From Dichetophora obliterata (lineage: Eukaryota > Arthropoda > Insecta > Diptera > Sciomyzidae): a DNA stretch of 64,000 bases. The notes below the pieces were generated by a model. That model was given only the letters and a program-made list of their open reading frames with translations, did no database searches and had not been told where the DNA came from. Position numbers and translations under genes: made by a program. Each line of letters starts with the position of its first letter. Position 1 is the first letter of the stretch. Location of the stretch: NCBI GenBank assembly GCA_963920525.1, contig OY986438.1, positions 184,138,888 to 184,202,887 on the forward strand, read 5' to 3'. This document shows, piece by piece, positions 31,916 through 44,815 of the stretch.

Positions 31916-33200
31916 GGCAAGGGTCTTTCGTAATACAAAATATATTTTTAAACTAAAATCGTGCAAGGCTACGTCTGCTACTTCTGGTGCAGTTCAATTA
32001 CTTAATGATGATTGATTTTGACATTTGTATAGAAATACTTCACGTCCTTCAATATGCCAAAACAGTGTTTTCGATAATAATGTAAACTATTTTCGTTTAT
32101 GTTCTTTTGCATACAGTTGAAGGTCGTTCACTTGTGCGACAATGATCATCACAACTATTTTAGTATTTTTACTTTAAGTATTTTTTTCACATTTACTAAA
32201 ATGAATGCTTGATTTTGGTTTATTTTTTATTGTCTCATTAAGCACAAAACCTTCACTGGGTTATTCACTTCTTTCGATCGAACGATTGATCGATACGTTT
32301 AATGTTTTTCGCACAACGTTTTAACATAATTGTTGCTCAAATTATGTGTGAAAATTTGGCACATTCTCGTTCTATTTAAATGCTTTTATAATAATTCCAT
32401 GTGTTTCATTTATAGATTTGGTTTGCTTTTTTTGTTTTGTAAACAAAATGATATTGTTTATGCTAGATTTCACTTTGTCTATGAGAGAAAAATATTGATT
32501 TATTCAATCATTTTGAATAATTTTGGGAGTCATGGACACGCCTCACTGACACAATTACCCTGACTATGTTCTAATGAGGCTATGCCAAAATTCAAGTTCA
32601 TTTCTTAATCGTATTTCGCGTACTTTTTTATTATATATCTTGCTTTTAAAATTTGTTTTATTTTGTTATTTCAGTACTTTCGTTAATTCAAATTTATTTT
32701 TGTTATTCAATTTCTACAACAGCTATGGTTTGTAGAATAGTTGAAATGGTTCAAATTCTAGAAACATTATACTAACATAGTCAAAAATATTTTTTTTGTC
32801 ATTTTTTTAAGTTCTGAAAGGTGTAATGAGTTCTGCCAAATATTTTTCTTCAAGGTCTGACAAATCTGATGAATAAACATGATGTACTCCCAATATTTAA
32901 GAAGATTCAGGAAGTGAGTTCTTCTCAATGGAAAAAAAACGATTAACTTCAAGGCTATTCTTCAATCATATAACCCAATTAATAATACTTTGTCAAGCAT
33001 TTCTGACCACAGTTAAGAAATAATTTAAAGAAAAAACATTACACTTAAAATAAGTTTTCACGAAAATGTAGTACACTATATTTCCAATAATTTCGATATT
33101 ACCTAAGAAAAAAAAAAACCCTAATGAAAGTGAGAGAACGCCTATAAAATAGATGAAAAAGGTTCACTAACAACAAATAATGTAGCTATATTATAACAAT
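31916..33200 (-). promoter_or_regulatory. Upstream region of the long-exon transcript
   Basis: No exon is visible here. A CTTGCC context precedes the ATG at 31915. An AG (GATTTTAG, about 31954) could be a 3' splice site if a further 5' exon exists. A dense cluster of CGATCG/ATCGAT-like half-palindromes lies at 32273-32300 (TTCGATCGAACGATTGATCG), about 360 nt upstream of the start codon. I see no clear TATA or initiator. The rest is AT-rich with nothing recognised. That this is a promoter is inference only. Confidence 0.3.
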
Positions 33201-33204
33201 AGGG

Positions 33205-36130
33205 AAAACATATACATACTGTGCAGTACTATGATTCTCAACCGCCTATTGAGTTTAACTTTAAAAAAACAAACTACGTGATTTTGAAGAATAACTTGTC
33301 TAATATAAACTGGAATTCTATTCTAAATATTAATACAAATAGTTTATCTTCTCAGAGTCTTGATGATGCGGTATATGCGTTTAATAAAACGCTCAATGAT
33401 TGTTTTTTTAAAGCTGTTCCGCAAAGGAAAGCCTCCTTGACATCGGGTCCGGTATGGTATACAAATGAATTAAGAAAAATGAGGAATTTGAAATCTAAAT
33501 ACTATAAAAAATATCAAAAAATACATAACATATGCGATTTTAGATGCTATACCTCGATTAAATACAGTTATCAACAGTTATGCAAACAATCCTATAATAT
33601 CTACTTAACAAAAGTAAAATTAAACATCAAATCTGATGCTAAATCCTTCTGGATCTTTGTTAACACAAAACGCAAGATTGATTCCTATCCTTCTTTTATG
33701 AAGTATAATTTTGTTAATTCTGATAATGATAATAGTATTTGCAATCTTTTTGCAGACTTTTTCAAGACGACTTATTCATCATCGTCCTATGATTCTTTAA
33801 GTTATCCTTTTAATATTCAATCTGGGGATATATATTTCCCAATAATTAACACAAACACAGTCTTATCATTTTTAAAAAATATTAAAACATCATATAAAAG
33901 TGGTCCTGATAACATACCTTCGTGTATATTAAAATACTGCTGTGAAGAATTAGTAACTACAATCTCTTTACTATTTACTTCATCATTAAAATCCTGCTAT
34001 TTTCCTGCAGCCTGGAAGCATTCATTTATCATTCCGCTGCATAAATCCGGAAATAGGTCTATAATTGATAACTACCGTGGCATCGCAAAATTGAGCGCTT
34101 TGCCTAAACTTTTAGAGGCAATTGTTACATCACGACTATCGCATAGCGTTAAATCTTTAATGTCTCTTTTCCAACATGGATTCCTTTCTGGAAAATCCAC
34201 TGTTACTAACCTTCTCGAATTTACATCAAAAACTATAGAAAACTTTGGAAAAGGCATGTAGACTGATGTTATTTACACGGATTTTAGCAAAGCTTTTGAC
34301 GTTGTAAATCACAAACTATTGATCTTAAAATTACATATTGTTGGATTTCCTATACCGTTGGTAAAGTGGATTGAATATTAATTAAGCAATAGAACACAGT
34401 CTGTTATTTTTAAGCTCAAGAAATCACATGAGTTTCCTGTTACTTTAGGAGTACTTCAAGGAAATCATCTTGGGCCCCTTCTGTTTCTACTTTTTATAAA
34501 CGATTTGCGATATGTCATAATACATTCTAGCATCTTAATGTTTGCTGACGACGTCAAACTCTTCCTTTCTTTTAAAAATGATAATGACGCTGTATTTTTG
34601 CAAGCCGACATTGATCATCTTCATAACTGGTGCAAAACGAACCGTATGAACCTCAACATGAAGAAATGCAAGCATATGTCTTTCTCGCGCAAACCACCAA
34701 TTAAATGTACCTTCAAAATTTGTGGTTATCCATTGGAGTCCTTAGATATTTTCAATGATCTTGGAATTACAATGGATCCTAAACTACGCTTTAATATTCA
34801 TGTAAATAAAACAATAAATAGAGCAAATAGTACTTTAGGATTTATTAAACGTTGGGCAAAAGAGTTTAATGATCCATTCATAACGAAAATCTTATTCACT
34901 TCCCTAGTGTGGCCTATCTTAGAATACGCTTCAGTTCTTTGGTGCCCACGATACGGTTGTTACATAGACGACATTGAATCAGTGCAGAAACAATTTCTTT
35001 TGTTTGCTTAAGCTATCTTTATTGTAATACTGATTTTCACTTACCACCTTATGAATATCGGTTACAACTCTTAAATCTTCTTTCTTTAAAAAATCGGAGA
35101 ATTATGATAAATGCTTGTTGGATTACAAAACTTTTACATGGATATGTCAAAAGTCCAAATTTATTGAGTAAAGTATATTTTAATATTCCTCTTCGTCCTA
35201 GAAGATCTTTTGAGTTACTCCACATGAACTTTTGTAGAACTAATTATTTGCAGTATAACCATAATTTTGTATCTGATGTTATATCCTTAAGTGAATCCAT
35301 GACCTCAATCAAACATAAAATTATAGATTACCTGCAGTACCATCGTTGATTATGTAAAGTTCTTTCAAACATATATCTGATGCATTTGGTGATTTGTAAA
35401 CACATTAATATAACAATCTAAATGGATAAATGGACCTAAGCGTAAAATGGAAAATTTCGGTGAATAAACATCTAAATAATCTGAATGGACCTAAACCTGG
35501 GATCTTCAGTTGCCTCATATCTTCATGATGATTGTAACTACACTTGTCGACGGTACCGTGGTGTCTTGGTGTCTTTTTACCTCTTGAAACACTACGTTAG
35601 ATCGATTTGTAATATATTAATATGAGTGGCCGATAAGACCTAGTTTGTCTTGGTGCCTGCGTTCGCAACTGGTTTTCTTTAATTTATGAAAATTGGTTTG
35701 GTGAAGTTGACCTAGTTTGTCGTGTAACCACCCTGTCAAGCCTGGACCTCACCGGTTTCAGGAAGACAGAACGATATATATTACATATTTACCTATTGGA
35801 GTGGTGTTTTATTGGGTATGAGACCTTGTTTGTCACACGACTCCGCCGTATACAAAAATTGTTGCTAACTTGACCTTGTTTGTCTTGAAAACGCAACCCT
35901 GCTTTGCTGTCTGATATTATCGATTTTGATTTAACTTTTTTTTGTTATTTTTTATACTTTAATAAAATTATATACTTTAAGCAATTTATTAGAACTCTTT
36001 AGTTTGTTAATAATACATGATTTCAATCAAAATCATACTTTTTATTTTTGAATTGTATTAAATATCTTATTTTATAATTTTAAATATGCTATAAAACCTG
36101 TTAAGGTTTAGCAATCAAGTAAATAAAAAA
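33205..36130 (+). mobile_element. CR1/Jockey-like non-LTR retrotransposon, 5'-truncated, RT with two stops
   Basis: A single RT-bearing frame runs from about 33221, missing the endonuclease. Order of motifs: SGPDNIPSCIL, FIIPLHKSGNRSIIDNYRGI, QHGFLSGKSTVTNLLEF, then a stop at 34258, box A IYTDFSKAFDVVNHKLL, a stop at 34379, an altered box B (GVLQGNHLGPLLFLLFINDL) and box C MFADDVKLF, followed by the thumb region to about 35010. After one frameshift the C-terminus (ITKLLHGYVKSPN, FIRPRRS-like, then HKIIDYLQYHR) ends at 35349. A ~780-nt 3' UTR ends CAAGTAAATAAAAAAAA. It is distinct from the 22-27 kb and 50-53 kb family. Clade is tentative. Confidence 0.88.
35638..35885 (+). repeat. GACCTAGTTTGTC motif array in the retrotransposon 3' region
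   Basis: GACCTAGTTTGTCTTGGTG (35638), GACCTAGTTTGTCGTG (about 35709), GACCTTGTTTGTCACACG (35821) and GACCTTGTTTGTCTTG (about 35872) form four copies of one 13-mer at uneven spacing. They lie within the presumed 3' UTR of the element at 33205-36130, where some non-LTR elements keep RT-recognition structures. Confidence 0.7.
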
Positions 36131-38482
36131 AATTTTTTCCAAATTTTTCACTAGTGTTATCTGTGTTATAAGGTTATTCACGTTTTATGTGTTTTGTCTT
36201 TGTTTTGGTTGATTTTAAGGGGTAAAAGTTAAATAAGCCCTCAGAGGTTCTTAGAAGAAATTATGTAGTATTACTAGTTGAAATATGACAAAAAGGACTT
36301 TTGGCCGTTTTTGCAATTTATGCAATTTTCTTTTTTTTCCACTTATAGTTCAGCCACGCTGAATTGCTTATAATATGGATTCGGTATTTCCGACATTTCA
36401 AAGAATTATCTGATTGGGTACTCGGAAATATCACTAACCGTGCTTGAAATATACTGATTTTTTTTTTTTGACTTTGAAACCCTCGGAATAAATTGAGGGG
36501 ACAACATTGTTGCTCAATTTTGTTGACTAAGCATTTTACAATAATTTTGGTAAAGGTCTTTAATCAAAATGTTACTTGTTTTAAGAGATAAAAGAAAATG
36601 CTTAAATTTTGTTGTTACATTAGACCAAAATCTTTTAAACCATTCAATCTAGATAAAACCTTTAGTGTGTATGTTCGAAGAGCTAGGGACTACTGTAAAA
36701 CATTGAAATATTAGAAGTTATACAGTTTTATGATGTCGCACAGTTTTATTTTTAATACTATTTTCAGGTCATTACTCTAATATGAAAAAATCTTTTTGAC
36801 ATCATCTACCGAATTCTGAAGTGGTAACAATCACGTTTTGAAAAATACTGCTAAAATCTGTTTGTCCTGTCGCAACAAATTAGCTTAACATAAAAGAAAA
36901 AAGAAATAGCAAAGGTCATTGAAACAACACAAAAACATCAAGAGGGTTGTTGAATTTCGTGTTACAAATTATGCAAAGAAATGTGCGAGGCACACGTCAC
37001 TGCCAGACATGAACAACAACTTTTTTTGTTAAATTAAATTTACGCTACACCAAATTATTACGCTAACACTTTTTAATGAGTGAAACAACATGTTAATAAT
37101 AAAAATTTATGATTGAATTCCTTATTATTAAAATTTATTGCAAATATAAAACAGAACTGTTTTATTTTTTGTTTGTGTTTCCAAAATATTTAAGAAATTT
37201 GTAAATATTGAACATGGAATATGAGTATAAAAGCAATAATATTTAATAAATAATACATTTTTGCACGCTGGCACAAATGGACGCGAACACATATTCCAAG
37301 ACACTCAGCTATGCCCACACATAAAATTATATATATATATATAAGGAACAAAAGAAGAAATAAGAAAAAAATGCAATTGTATCGATAAAGAAATATAAAA
37401 AAATAATTACATTTCCACATCCACGCCCACTAAGGCAGGGCTGGAATTTAAAGTATTGAAAATAAAACAACAATGCAATATGAACTTTCAATATTGTACG
37501 CTGAGGTATTTTCAGCAATCAAAATAACTGCAGATACATATATACTAGATACATACAGCAGCAGGTGAGTCAAGGTGGCTTATATTTTATTGTTTGCTTT
37601 AAAATATGAGGTATTTTCGAGTAATAATTTCTAATATTGAATTTTCTTGAATATATGTACTAAAGATTTTCAGTTTCTTGCAGACTTTTCTTTGTGTTAG
37701 CCGCTAATTTGTGCGAATTCGTAAGGATCTCATATTAGAATAGAAGATAATGTACAAATATTAAGGCACTTTAAAAATAGAAAACAAATTAATGATTGTT
37801 TAAATTGAGTATTTACTTGTTTTTTTCGTAGGAAAATCTTAATATTCCATAATGCCTTAGAATTTTTAGAACACAAATTTTTAGTGCTTAGTTTTGTGTA
37901 ACTAATTAAGCTTTTAACAAATACCTTTGCTTGGTTTGTTTTCATCTAATATACGTTGGTTATTTTCAATTAGCAAGAAATGTTGTTCTTTAAGAAACTT
38001 TTTTACTTATAAGATTCTATAAACGATTTGTATCACATATTTAAAAAAAACCTTCTCCATTAAATTTATTTTCATTCTATTGAGTTCAATTATCTCAAAT
38101 ATGGGATAAACAGAGTTGAGTTTCGTAAAAAGGAGGTTTGAGATACTTTTTTTTTAGTTTTTGATTGAGTTGTAAAGTTTAAGAAAGAAAAATGTTTTTA
38201 ATTCAATCCCTGTGACAAGACCATATTCAAAAAGGGCTAATTTTGTAAATATATAACCTCCGATATCTGTTACAAAAATATTTATTTACGCTTGTTCAGC
38301 TATGATTGCTCAAACACTAATGATATCTACATTACACAGTAAGCGACAATGGGAGTAGTACCAGTGCAAAAATTTTCCAAAATCTTTATCCCACATTTTT
38401 TAACTCAGCCCTACTTTTAACGTACTCTTATGCAAAAACAACGTAGAAAAAATTAATATAAATTATTAAAATAAGTATTTAC
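36131..38482. other. AT-rich stretch without recognised features
   Basis: I read this stretch in all frames and found only short chance frames, homopolymer runs and an AT microsatellite near 37328-37342 (TATATATATATATATA). No splice-flanked coding stretch, RNA gene or element end was found. Confidence 0.5.
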
Positions 38483-39540
38483 TAGGGCTTTCAATCCCGA
38501 ATCCCGATATTTCGGGATCCGAAACCAATTTCTAGTCCCGGAATCCCGGTATTACAAACCCTAAATCCCGGGAATTAATTTATAAGAAAATATAAAAATT
38601 TTACCAACTATATTTGCAACTGCAATGTAAACGATGGTTTTTCATAATATCAAATTCATCCTGTTCTATTTTATCTCTTTTTACATTTTGAAAGTCTATC
38701 TTTTAGTTTGTTTTTGTTCTAATCTTCAAACACTCTGTTTACTAGGCTGTTCAATTTTTATGGAATTTTGGAAGTAGCAATAATTTTATAACTGTACTAT
38801 AGTTTTATTTTTAGGAATTACTATAGGAATATTTTATTCACATCATACTATTTACTGTTAGTAATTTATAACTAATTTATTTGAATAAGAAATTTTTCTT
38901 TTTAAATTTTTTTAATATATAAATTTATGTTGTTTGTTTTCTTTAACTTATTTACGTTTATATATTTATGTTTATAATAAAGAGAAATTTTTAAATAATG
39001 ACTAACATTTGTAAATATAAAAAAATCATTGCCTTTTAAATAAAAAAAATTAAAAAATATTAAATTTAAATATTTTAAAATGGAGCAAATATTGTCAATA
39101 AGAGTCCGCAAAGGTTATGATTTTTATTAAAAAAATCATCGTACCATAATCATTATTTTCTAATATAATTTTTTTTCGATCTGATTTTATCAGGAGTGGT
39201 ATATTTTTTTAATTATAAAAGTTGCAAGTGTTTCTAAAAATACAAAATGGATTTTCAGAATTCGACTTTTTCTTCCAGTTATTGTTGAATTTTTTTTTTT
39301 CTCTTATGCTCTTCTATGTACATTACATTACAACTGTTTTGTTACCCTTGTCTGTCATTATTATCATTACTTATTATGATTTCAACTTTGTGCTGTCTTA
39401 AAAACTTTCGAGAGTTTTTGAATATTTTAAGTATGAATGAGGATAAAGTTTGGATTTCTTTTAAGAAAAAATAATATGCAATCGTTTTTGCTAAAACGCA
39501 GAAATTAAGAGAAATAGTTTTCAACGGTCCCTGTTTTTAA

Positions 39541-40894
39541 CCCTGGATAACCAATCATATATCTAATACGTTATAACCAATGTTAGTCGATTCGACTTAC
39601 ACGCTCCAAAACTCGTTTCAGAGGAGCTGTTAGTACATAAAATACATTAAAAGCTGTTGAAAATGGAAAACCTATGTATATTCTACTAGAAATAAAGAAA
39701 ACATTAATATTGGTCTTCGTTTTTTTGCATTTTTTATATTTTTTTATAAGCTACTTATTTTATCAGTTTGAGATGTACCTCATAAGATTATTGAAAAAAA
39801 AATAGTAAATAAGCATAAAAAACTTAAAAGGCTCTTATATCATTGTACGAACAAAGCATTATTTATTATTATTAAAATAAAAAAGTTCAAATCAATTGTT
39901 AAACTAAAGAGACACAATTCGCTGCACCACTATAAAAAATTTATAACCAAAACACTATATTCATACAACAAAGGAATTAACTTCGACTGAACCGAATTTA
40001 AAATACCCCCTCATCCGTATTTTGGTATATAAGAAGTTGTTAGTGTTGTATAATGTTGATGACACCTCTTTTAGGGGCGTGGTTTTTATCCAAATATACA
40101 AAATTTTAAACTCAGAGTTCATCTTAATTATCAAAGCTTATCAGTAAAATATCAAGATTAAAACATAATTTTTTTGAATTTTTGAATGTTTTGTTTTATA
40201 ATGACGCCACTTTGTGTGTGAGGTGGGCGTGGTTTTCATCTTATTTTGACAAACTTCAAATATAACAAACTTCAAAGAAAGCTAATGTGCAAAATTCTAA
40301 AAAAAAATAATAATATATGAACAACAAAAATAATATATGAACATTTATTTTTGTGGCATTTTAAGAAATACCGTTTGGATAAAGTCACTTCGTATGTTAA
40401 GTAGGCGTGGTGTTCATCCGATTTTGTTCATTCCCGAATTTTGTCTTCGTTTTTTGAATATAAACATACCTCTTTTATTTCATTATGATAGTTTAAAAAC
40501 TGTGGCTGTATTTGTGTCGACAGACAGACAGATGGATAGACGGACAGACGGATATGGCTTAATCGACTCAGGAGGTGATGCTGATCAAAAAAATATCTCC
40601 TTATAAGCGTTACGAACGGAGTAACAGAGTTAATATACCCCTTACGCAATACGCGTGGGGGTATAAAAAGTTAAGTTAAAGCCAATGTTAGTCGATTCGA
40701 CTAACACTACATTTATAAAAAGATTCACCCCATGCAATTAAAAGGCAAATACATCCGAACGCAACGAGAGCAGCTTAACAATTAATGTGGTTACTACAAT
40801 ATGGATAGAGAACACGATCAGATGAGAGAAAAAAAGGCTGTAAGCAAAAAATTGAGCAGTGTTAGTCGAAACGACTAACTTTGGTTATCCAGGG
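39541..40894. mobile_element. piggyBac-like non-autonomous element, TTAA TSD
   Basis: The element starts CCCTGGATAACCAA and ends with the exact reverse complement, each border followed by TTAA (39537-39540 and 40895-40898). CCC-type termini and TTAA targets are characteristic of the piggyBac superfamily. Palindromic GTTAGTCGATTCGACTWAC words lie just inside both ends (39584, 40688 and 40861) and may be subterminal transposase-binding sites. It has no transposase and carries the dispersed repeat 39975-40672. Confidence 0.9.
39975..40672 (+). repeat. Dispersed brachyceran-type repeat, copy 1
   Basis: It begins TTCGACTGAACCGAATTTAA with AATACCCC, contains three degenerate internal units around CACTTYGTRTGNGAGGTGGG and CGTGGTTTTCATCC, then a GACAGACAGACAGATGG-type run (40520-40552), ATGGCTTAATCGACTCAGG, and ends ATACCCCTTACGCAATACGC followed by GTGGGGGTATAAAAA. 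A diverged second copy lies at 46937-47466. The GACA tract followed by 'GGCTTAATCGACTCAG' is a pattern I know from fly introns. No coding capacity. Confidence 0.8.
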
Positions 40895-41024
40895 TTAATA
40901 CAGCTAAATATTTTAAAATATTGGCATTTCGATATCCCTAAAAATCTCGGGATCATAAATTTAAAATACCAAAATCACTGGATTCACTAAAAATCTTCAG
41001 GATTGAAAGCCCTAGTATTTAAAT

Positions 41025-41283
41025 ATATAAAAGGCAAGCACACTGATCCGTGCCCAATACCTTTCAAACTGTTCAACCTGAAAGTATACACATCTTAATA
41101 CATAAAAGGCAAGCATGATGCTCCGCACACAATATTTCTCAAATTGTAATTATTTTTTGACAGTGAAGTACTTTTACAAGACATACTGATCTCAAAACTG
41201 TTCAGCCTGAAAGTAGGCACAGAAAATAAATGTATTTGAAAATTACACTGTGCATGCCCAAATATCAAACAAGCTGGAGACAT
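41025..41283 (-). repeat. Tandem-unit repeat, minus orientation (partner of 45895-46110)
   Basis: Read on the minus strand it contains two units of about 75-110 bp with TACTTTCAGGCTGAACAG, TTTGAGAAATATTGTGTG and CATGCTTGCCTTTTATGTATT. The same unit occurs twice at 45895-46110 in the opposite direction. It starts directly after the TSD of the hAT-like element at 41015-41022, so that element was inserted beside or into it. Confidence 0.7.
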
Positions 41284-42009
41284 ATTATTTCAGCATAATT
41301 CGAGGACGCTGAATTTAATAGCGTTTACTGTTTTTTAATCCTTTGGCCCGTTTTCGAGAAATTGAAGGTTCAAGGTCAGGTACATGTTGATGCAGTTTTT
41401 GTAAGAAAAACTTTTTCTCGACTTCATGTCAACAAGTGAAACATAAAAAATACCTGGAGAATAATTTAAAACAATTTAACCATCGAAACTCAACTCTTAT
41501 GGTCCAAATTAACCTCATAAATAAAAAAAACACTAATTTTCGTATAAAAGCTTTGTTCAAACAAACACAAACACTCGCTTTTTGATGAAAAAATATTCCC
41601 CTGATATAGTGGCGCTAAATGAAATTACAAATAAAACCAAACTAACCCACCTTCTGTGTCCCTCAAACGACCTGAACGGTATTAAAACTAAGTTTTTCAT
41701 ACATATATATTTTTTTTTTATTTTCTCAGATAGATTCATCTTTTTCTTCTGCTTCTTCTTGTAAATTTCAACAAATGTCTCCTAAGAGAGCATATAGTTG
41801 TTTACCACTGCACCAGTGCTCGAGTCTCGCCGTCACCTGATGAAAACATTTGCCATGCATGTGATTGTGTCAAAGCAGTTATAAATAATGAATTGAATTC
41901 AAATTAGTTTTAATAGAAATATTGTAAAAAATAATGCAGTGTTATTTATTTACTATTGTAGAATTATTTGCAGTAGCATAAGTATAGGTATTATAATTTC
42001 TCAATAAAT

Positions 42010-42240
42010 TTTATTACGAATTTGTAACGAAATTTCGTAACTACATTTCTTTACGATTTCTTTATTACATTTCGTTTTGATTTGGTAACGAAATATGGTT
42101 TCGAAAAAGTTACGACACTTCGTTACAAAGTCATGACAACGAATTCATACTATTTTTTTAACGATTTCGTAACGAAATCGAATTCCGAAATTTGATAGAT
42201 TCCTAAATATTCGTAAAAAATTCGTTACAATTTCGGTTCG
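42010..42240. repeat. GTAACGAAAT-rich segment
   Basis: The words GTAACGAAAT, TTCGTTAC and their near-variants occur at least eight times on both strands within 230 bp (for example TTTGTAACGAAATTTCGTAA at 42030 and TTTCGTAACGAAATCG at 42164). The arrangement is irregular, like an eroded satellite or a MITE interior. Stretch 41284-42009 holds nothing else I can name. Confidence 0.55.
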
Positions 42241-43960
42241 GAAAGTTTGGTCTACTGGGTAGTTAAATTTAAGCCAAATATCGGAGGTTTGACTTGGAAT
42301 TTAAAACGAAATATCTCTTTTTACAATTTTTTCGTTCAATTACTAGATTTAATCATAATCTACATAAATCGTTTTGGATTTTTTTATTTAAGATGAAGCT
42401 GTTGTGAATTATCTTGGCCACCGCACTACAACTCTTTTGAAAGCGTTTGAGACAACACGCATCCACTGTCGTATTTTGCAATATTTTCTTATGAAAATAT
42501 GATCGGGAAAAAATTGTTTATATGTAATCTAAAAAAATATTGACAAACAGATGCAACTCTTTGACTATTTTCAGCCTCAATTCACCTTAAAAGCACTAAG
42601 CAGATTTCGTTATATTCCGCTTACACTTAAGCATTACACTCTAACACCGTAAAATTTCTACCAGAGGAGAGTATTTTTTACTGAATCAGTAGCTATACCA
42701 TACAATCACCTCGTTTAATCGTTACAAAAACGTACGTACGCAGGTGAGAAATTAAAGTTCAGTAAAAAATAAATATTGGCATATATTTATTTAACGGAAC
42801 AATACAATTAAGATTTAATGCAATCTCAATATAATGATTAAAATAAGTCAAACCGTAAAGTGTACACTAAAAAAAATTGGATTGCTTACAAGATTCATTG
42901 GTAACCATTTTAAATTTGGTTAAAAAAACTGTGAAAAAAAATACTGTTGCATCAAACTTAACATCTCAGACAAATTTGTTAAATATTTCATTTAACTATT
43001 ATTAATGTTTAACCGAATCGTTTTGTATGTAGAAAAATAATGAATGATGATTTTAATGTACTTACATTCTATAAAAAAGTATGTACCTTGCAATAAACAT
43101 GCCTTTTTTATCTAAATGTACTTTTTGGAGAATCAGAAATACTCTGTCAAATTTTCTCGAATTTAATATAATAAGAATGCAATACTCGCTTTTATAAGTT
43201 TCTATAACTTTTGAAATCCCGAGTGGCTGTATCTAATTTTCGATGCGGTCTTATGTATTGTATTATTCACTGAAATGATTTATGAAAGAAAATAACTTTA
43301 AAAGTACTTTTTTTTTTAAACTCCTATGTAGGTAAATCATTTATCAGAATAGTGGGTTTCTTGATTTCCACGACGTTATTGCATACAATTCTACGTTTTC
43401 AGTGCATTTTCTCTACGTATCATCAGTTGACGTCATTTCATTGTTTAGACTAAAATGCTGCTTTAAATTGTTGTGTACGTTTTTGGTTATGTGGTGTTTA
43501 CGTCTTCAAACACTTGTTGTTATTTAATAATAATGGACTTTAAGCAAAAAAACACACAACAATAGCCAGAGAAAAAGCCACTTAAATTGTGAAAAGCTGC
43601 TGATAAACAAAATATAAATGCGTATTTTTTGCACATCATTTTGCAAAGAATAAATCTTTCTTAAATAAAAATGAAGAAAATAGGGTATATATTTGTATAT
43701 GCAAATATATCGGATACTAACAACTAAAAGAGCATAACAAAAGATCTCTAAAAATACCGAAGAGGCAAAACAGTGCTGTTTTTAGTGCAATATTGTAATT
43801 TCAAAGAAGCTGTTTATTTGGTATTGTATTTATGATAGGTACATAGTGTAACGAATCCATATACAAAAAGTGGACAAAAATAGAAGAAATTTTCAAAGAA
43901 TCATTAAATAAAGCAAGAAATTGTTTAATGTTTAAGGAAAAGAGAATGGTTCATACAAAA
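42241..43960. other. Stretch without recognised features
   Basis: AT-rich sequence with only short chance frames. I see no coding stretch with splice signals, RNA gene or transposon border. Confidence 0.5.
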
Positions 43961-43967
43961 ATAAACT

Positions 43968-44113
43968 TACTGTATCTTTATGTATAACGAAACAAAGGCT
44001 GAACGTGGTGTGAGACACGGTAAGCAATACATTTTTCCATACCAAAAAATATTGTTGCTCGTTTCTCTCACGACATTCAGCCTTCGTTTCGCTTCACATA
44101 CAGATGCTATTAA
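43968..44113. mobile_element. Hairpin MITE family H, copy 1
   Basis: The left arm CTGTATCTTTATGTATAACG with AAACAAAGGCTGAACGTGG is mirrored by the right arm, whose reverse complement reads GCATCTGTATGTGAAGCG with AAACGAAGGCTGAATGTCG. The arms are about 50 bp with a loop of about 40 nt. A second copy lies at 62506-62645. Confidence 0.75.
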
Positions 44114-44231
44114 ATCGAATAAATACACGCTCAGCTCTCATATCACCGAAATTGGTAATCTGTGAACTTTCCCAAAAGAGTTAATCCAGGGAAAAAATGT
44201 TGCAGCAAGAAATAGTTTATATAATTATGTA

Positions 44232-44815
44232 ACAAGTCCGACCGAAACCGCATTACGGCCGTAACCGAAACCGAAACTGGTTATTAATATGCAAATTTGA
44301 GTTTTTACAAATAATTTTTTTTTATTAAAAGGAAACAAAAGTACTTTCATTCACATAAGAAAAAAAAACTACAAAACAAAGTATTTTTGTGTTTTTTAAA
44401 GGTTTAGTATTATAAAAATAGAGATATTTCGTTTTCTTTTCCTTTATCGCACACACACAGAATTCGTTCGGAAGTTTAATTATCATTTTTTGGCTACAGT
44501 ACCTATAAAACTTTAATATTAATTGCAATAGAGATGATAAAATCGCAAATGATAGTATCGAACGCATAAAATTAACCAAAATTTTTATCGTGAACACGAG
44601 AAATCAAATTATAGACGAATTCATAATTTTTGTTTTGTACAATGCGTTGTAAATATTTTTATACTTGAATTACATGACTGATGCAAGAAGTTTTTGCCAA
44701 AAGTTTCGGGTAGTTTCGGTCTCAATATGGCCGAATAACCGAAACTGGTCGAAACTGACAGAGGCCGAAACTGACCATAACCGAAACCGAAACCGAATAT
44801 TCGGTCGGACACTAC
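44232..44815. mobile_element. TIR element with GTCCGACCGAA ends
   Basis: The left end reads AAGTCCGACCGAAACCG. The right end reads TATTCGGTCGGACACTA, whose complement is TAGTGTCCGACCGAATA. ACCGAAAC words are tandemly repeated just inside both ends. The pattern resembles hAT-type MITE ends, but I could not find a matching 8-bp duplication. The two overlapping open frames here are translations of the ACCGAA repeats. Confidence 0.6.

Larger units (their letters stand above)
38483..41014. mobile_element. hAT-like element with 15-bp TIR, host of two nested insertions
   Basis: The ends are TAGGGCTTTCAATCC and its exact reverse complement (41000-41014). The flanks are GTATTTAC (38475-38482) and GTATTTAA (41015-41022), 7 of 8 bases alike. 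Subterminal sequence is rich in AATCCCG and TCCCGGGATT words on both sides. This fits a hAT-type element with BED-finger-like relatives. About 1.35 kb of its length is a later piggyBac-like insertion (39541-40894). The remaining 1.17 kb has no transposase frame, so it is non-autonomous. AT-rich sequence fills 38600-39536. Confidence 0.87.

Noticed and set aside
30324..31956. Several plus-strand frames of 60-126 codons over the long NOS1AP exon
   Set aside because: Antisense shadows of a GC-richer coding exon. They have no motifs and no independent splice or start context.
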